Positions 59,645 to 64,000 of a stretch of 64,000 bases of DNA are shown in pieces. Under the pieces are notes generated by a model. It saw only the letters and a program-made list of their open reading frames with translations, made no database searches and had not been told where the DNA came from. Source of the DNA: Melampsora larici-populina 98AG31 (lineage: Eukaryota; Basidiomycota; Pucciniomycetes; Pucciniales; Melampsoraceae). Position 1 is the stretch's first letter; each line of letters opens with the position of its first letter. The translations under genes were made by a program, and so were the position numbers. The stretch covers positions 884,332 to 948,331 of the forward strand of contig NW_006768789.1 in assembly GCF_000204055.1 (NCBI RefSeq), written 5' to 3'.

Positions 59645-62600
59645 TTACAATAACACTTCATGGAATACGATATTTTTAGTCTCTGCATTTTTGATGTCCT
59701 TTGACATGCAGACCATAATTTTATCAGCGCGTGTGCATCTCGACAGCGCGACATAGAGTTGTCCGTGGGAAAACACTGGACTTGGTAAAAAAACCACAAC
59801 GTTATTGACACTTTGCCCTTGTGACTTGTTGACAGTCATGCAAAAAGCTGGAGCAATCGGGTATTGGAACCTATAGAAAGGGAGTGGGCACGATGACCCT
59901 CCTGTATGGTGCAAATTGATCCTTGGCAAGGTTACTAAGTCGCCCACTCGGCTTCCCGTTATAATCCGACATGACAGTATCCTCCTCCCGACGTGGGTAA
60001 CAACCATTCTCGTTCCATTACATAGGCCCCGTTTCATGTTCAGGTTGCGCAGTAATATGATTGGCATACCGGCTTTCAACCTTAATGAATGCACCGGAAA
60101 ATTTGGCACTATAAAGCTATTCAGCATTTTGGGTGTTAAAGGTTCACACGTCGTAGCATTGTCATTAGAATCGATGGAGTCGGAGTAAAATACTTCACCT
60201 CTCAAGTGATCCATGACCTCGTCATTGACGTTTGCTACGTATTTGTTTAAATGTGTGATGATGCATCGCTCCCCGTAGTACGTCCCGAGGTCAGCCCATC
60301 GTCCCTCCTCAATCAAAGAATTTGCTTCACTGTACAAATTTAATGCCACTTCTTCATCGTAGGTCTTTGTTGATGGGACTGTTTTGTGTGCAATATGTTG
60401 GAGCGTAATATCCTCTTCGGTCTCAGATTGTAATTCTCCTGAACCTACTTGTAACAGCCATTGTCCATACTCAATGTTTTGATTCGCGACGTTGGAGGTT
60501 ACGTTTGCACTGGTTAGACGAACGTTGAGAGTCAAACGGTGCCGTCTCAAAGTGTTCCATAGATAGGAACATCTCAAAGAAGCTTCCGCCTGGGCGCCGA
60601 TTGTGCCTCTAGGAACTACCGGCAGTGTTTGCCGAAAGTCGCCCAAGAAGAGGACCATTATACCACCAAAGGCAGTGTCTGTACCTTGAAGCTCGCGTAG
60701 AGCACGGTCGACACAGTGGATGTCCGCTTTATTTTGCATCGAAATTTCATCCCAGACTATCAGTCTCAGCGAGGTTAACCGCTTACTCAACGCGTCTCGA
60801 CCTGACAGCTTGCATCTTGAATTGTCGTCCGCATTGATAGGTATTTTGAAGCACAAATGTGCGGTTATACCTTTGAGTAGAATAAGAGCTGCTATACCCG
60901 AAGAGGCGACGGCTGCAACTTCGTGTCCCAACGCGTTACAATAGTGCAAAATGGCATTTAACAAAAACATCTTTCCAGTCCCCCCCGGTCCATCCAAGAA
61001 GTGCAAGGTAGCTCTTTGTGTAGCGATGTCGTGTTTGATTTTTCGAAAGATTTCAAGTTGGTCGTTGTTCATCAAATCGAGGGAACCTTCCAATATTATT
61101 TCACTTTCTTCGGCAGTAACTTCGTCTTCTTCGTCCAGGTCTATCGACGCCGAGTATGACCTTAAAATGAATTTATTTGGTTGGGGCAGCCCTGCTCCCA
61201 GTAACGTCATGCTTACTTCCTCCAGCGCAACAGCCATTCGACACAGCCCTAACGCCGTAACCATTTCTTCGGTCGGAAGCTCCATTGGATGGTATTGCAA
61301 CATTGCATATTTACAATCGTCACACAGATACACGGCAAATTGATTCCAAATTTTAAGTGGATCGGCCGGTGGTCCGAATTTTAGGATGATTGCAAACATC
61401 ACTCGGAGTTGGTACGCACTGTGCACTCTGGCGCATTCGTCCATCGCTGCAATGTAGTGATCGTCGTTTAAGAGTAAACCTTGCGCCACAGCGGCCAAAT
61501 TATACGTTGGGTGGATGACTCCATCGACAGTTTGCAAATCTTCAAATGATGTCGGTCCTTTTACGTGCATAAGCAGCAACCACATGAAGTATTGCTCCCC
61601 CTGGCCGAGGCTGGCGTAGTAAACACGTGGGATGGTTTTTGAACTTTGGACACGAAGTTTCCAACGCTTCTGATCCTTGTCCCACGAAAAATTATCGACA
61701 ATTTCAGGGTACGTCAACGTTTTGACACTCTCCTTGCCTCCTTTGATCTTCGTGTCCCGTTTGCATAACGCGAAGAACTCTGTCAGCGTTGTTCTTGCTG
61801 CTTTGCCTGACGCCATTTGATTTTTCAGCAACCATTTGTTTTTGAAGTACACAGTATTCTCGCGAGGCAAATGGACTGCCAACTTTTGCACTGCTGGAAA
61901 GCGCAATGACATCCAAAATTCAAACAGTCTCCAGCACGCTGTTGGAGTTAACCATACAGATTAGCAATCTTGCTCGATTTACAAATGTTTAATCTGGCAC
62001 TAACCTTCTGTGCCAGTTAGAGTTCGACCATCCACATAGGTATCGATTTTGTTCTCGGCGGTTATTGACAAAGCGGCACGGTCATGCCCCTTGGTAATGT
62101 ACTTATATAAATATTTCAAGGACTGCATGCTTGATGCCACTTCAACATTTATGTGACAGTTGAATCGCAACAGCAGGTACGGATTATAAGGCGCGACATC
62201 GCGATTAGTGTAAGTGTACCCCGCCTTAACAAAGGTTCGTCCATTGTTGCGTCGACGATAGTTGGGGTAGGTGTCATCTGTCATTGTCGTTTCTTCAGCA
62301 TACTCTTTTGGAAAACCAAACCGTCACTTTCCATTGCGCCAACAGCTCCCATCGACCTTGCACGGTCCATGCAGCATCGATTTTGTGACAATGGCCCACA
62401 GATCGGGTTCGGCGTCGCGGTCCGGGATTTCTGCTTGTACAACCAAGTCAACTGCATCCGGAGTTCGTGGGCATGAAGCAGGTTCCATGATTGGAATGAA
62501 GTGAACATGAGGGCGACCTCGACCCTGGAATTCAATTGTTCGGACGTGTGAGAGACAGGTGCCAAGCCGGCCATCTTTAGTGACACATCACATCATCGCC

Positions 62601-64000
62601 TTCATTTTCAATTGGAAGACCCGTGTCATTATGTCGGGTCGATCCATCGCGGTCTGCCCAGATGCCAATTGAGATTGAATTTCGGACCAGTTGTCATTTG
62701 CCGTCATTGTGATGAAATATGACGGTTGGCCAAAGTGGCGGACCAGCGCCATCGCGTCATGATAAAGTTGTACCATATTTCGTGCTCCCCCAATGTGTCC
62801 AGCTGGTAGAATAACACGCCTTCCAATCTTAAAATCGTTCCTGCCGAGAGATTCTTTGGCTCCGGAGTAGAGCTCGGCGTAGAGTACATCCTGATTCAGT
62901 CTAAACCAACGGAGTCTTTGATTCTCGACGCACGCATACAAATCGATAGAGAACTCTTGTAGCAGCATTCTTGAGGCGAGTATAGGCAAAAACTCATCTC
63001 CGCGCTGGAAGAGAAGATATGCAAACCATTGCAAAGAAGTAACAGTATCTCCGTCGTCTGTCAATGCCAATTCAGCGTCAGCAGCGTGTAAGAACATTTG
63101 CATTATTCAACTCACTATTTGGCGTAGGTACTCGGTAGTACTCGTCGTAGCCAACCTGTCCCCAGGGGAACAGCACCGGATAACGTAAAGGCAGATAACC
63201 TGTGTGCCGCTCAGAGACTCTTTCCCAGGTGCCATTTTCACTATGAAGTATAAGGTCGCGATCTCTTTCTCCAACGTCGCCACCACCGGCTACAATCATA
63301 GCTACCTCTTCAGTTGTAGGCCGACAATAGGTACGGAGATCGTGACCTTCAGCGCCAGTTGCAGTCGGCGGAATAGATTTCAATTTCAGAGAGATCGATT
63401 TTGTTGGTGATTCTTGAAGGATTTGCTCTGCCATTTTGAATTGCCTTGCGTAAGGATTGTAATCGTACATGAATTCCTGAATTTCGGCGATGATATCCTC
63501 TTCGAGGTCCTTCGACCGGGACATGGACTTTCGGTGTGCAGCCTTGTTCTTGAGCTGATTACTCAGCACGTAAATTTGTGCAAAGGCTGGGTCACTTCTG
63601 GGCCTTGGTAACATAAGACCCATGTTGTGATATAATGCACCCTGGATTTTGAAACATCGCACCCCGTCGGGTCCATCGACTGTGTGATTGACTTCGGCAC
63701 CGAGATATGTGAAAGATAAACAGTTGTTATAGGCTCGAATATTCTGTTGAAAATTCTTGCTGCCTATTTGCAGGAAAGGCATAAATTAATACAATTCACA
63801 CCAATCACAAACACTCTTTACTTACGCGCATCGTCACCAGTATACAATTTTTGTAAAAACTCGGGAACAGGCGGAAAATTGAAATAGTGTTCTGGTAGAA
63901 GAACTTTCCCACTTTGGCAACATGTAGGATATGTGGAGGGACCAGTGTTTGCCGTATCCCGAGTCCTCTCCTTGGCCCAATGCAGTGCGTCGCACGTTGA
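59645..64000 (-). pseudogene. Helitron Rep/helicase, broken, 5' end outside the window
   Basis: Exons on minus: before 63826, 63763-63116, 63057-62005 and 61938-59645. N-terminal Helitron motifs: CDALHWAKERTRDT, CCQSGKVLLP. The Rep domain has VILPAGHIGGARNMVQLYHD, the HUH motif GRGRPHVHFI, HGPC and YLYKYITKGHD (paired Tyr). The PIF1-like helicase has Walker A GPGGTGKM (Thr replaced by Met), WDEISMQNK, LGDFRQTLPVV, and the C-terminal KSQGQSV and QLYVALSR motifs. In exon 3 two in-frame TGA codons are found, at 62588-62590 between KMKAMM and CVTKD, and at 62324-62326 between WRNGK and RFGFPKE. No intron removes them. The enzyme made from this copy would be truncated or inactive. Confidence 0.9.

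Larger units (their letters stand above)
57189..64000 (-). mobile_element. Helitron (partial, right edge outside the window)
   Basis: Rolling-circle transposon read on minus. Its 3' end is at 57189: on minus, a hairpin of 7 bp stem and 2-nt loop (57216-57201, gggcggc-gg-gccgccc), 8 spacer bases, then the terminal CTAG and a host T. That is the canonical Helitron end. It carries a Rep/helicase gene (59645 onward, extending beyond 64000) and a decayed second gene region (58387-59500). The 5' end lies outside the window, so its length is at least 6.8 kb. Two stop codons in the Rep region and a mutated Walker A make this copy unlikely to be autonomous. Confidence 0.9.

Noticed and set aside
63067..63120. 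Frameshift in the Helitron Rep between NSELNNAN and FLHAADAEL frames
   Set aside because: A 58 bp intron with donor gtgagt and acceptor gacag joins the frames in phase, giving TPN-NDGDTVT.
1..64000. CRISPR arrays or bacterial operons
   Set aside because: No direct repeat-spacer arrays; genes are spliced and eukaryotic.

Overview
The window is nuclear DNA of a filamentous basidiomycete fungus, most likely a rust or close relative. The genes are broken by many 50-110 bp GT-AG introns. Core eukaryotic genes (SmD3, RED/IK, RhoGAP, Zn2Cys6 factor, SUZ protein) alternate with mobile elements typical of Basidiomycota (DUF6589, KDZ-associated CxC5/CxC6, hAT, Helitron). The rust assignment is inference; the fungal assignment is firm. 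Exon joints were worked out by hand from splice sites and reading phase.

Layout. 1-505: last exon of an F-box/LRR-like gene. 858-7339: a 6.5 kb transposon with ~73 bp imperfect terminal inverted repeats (TIRs) and an 8-9 bp target duplication, holding a broken DUF6589 gene (+) and a RecQ-type helicase gene (-), tail to tail. 7541-8345: SUZ-domain protein. 8.3-12.4 kb: AT-rich land with a decayed hAT transposase. 12788-14819: unknown protein with a C-terminal hydrophobic segment. 15654-15983: small Lys-rich ORF. 16776-17236 and 18643-21370: a tandem pair of small Ser/Tyr/Gly-rich genes, the second with a 2.3 kb element in intron 1. 22180-34021: an 11.8 kb element with an exact 8 bp target duplication and imperfect TIRs. 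It carries five multi-exon genes with intact frames: a CxC5/CxC6 protein with a candidate D-D-E triad (probable transposase), two alpha-kinase-like paralogues, a CCHC-like protein and a cysteine-cluster protein. 35510-36546: secreted cysteine-containing protein. 37805-39647: RED/IK splicing factor with an apparent one-base frameshift. 39893-40575: SmD3. 42462-47063: Zn2Cys6 transcription factor. About 48.5-52.7 kb: RhoGAP. 54602-56024: F-box/LRR protein. 56664-56925: a MITE. 57189 to beyond 64000: a decayed Helitron with a textbook 3' end (hairpin plus CTAG) and a Rep/helicase gene on the minus strand.

How things fit together. The host genes are housekeeping or regulatory and form no pathway. 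SmD3 and RED are both spliceosomal neighbours, head to head about 250 bp apart. The biology of most interest is in the two large TIR elements: one pairs DUF6589 with a RecQ helicase, and the other links a KDZ-like transposase to several apparently intact cargo genes.
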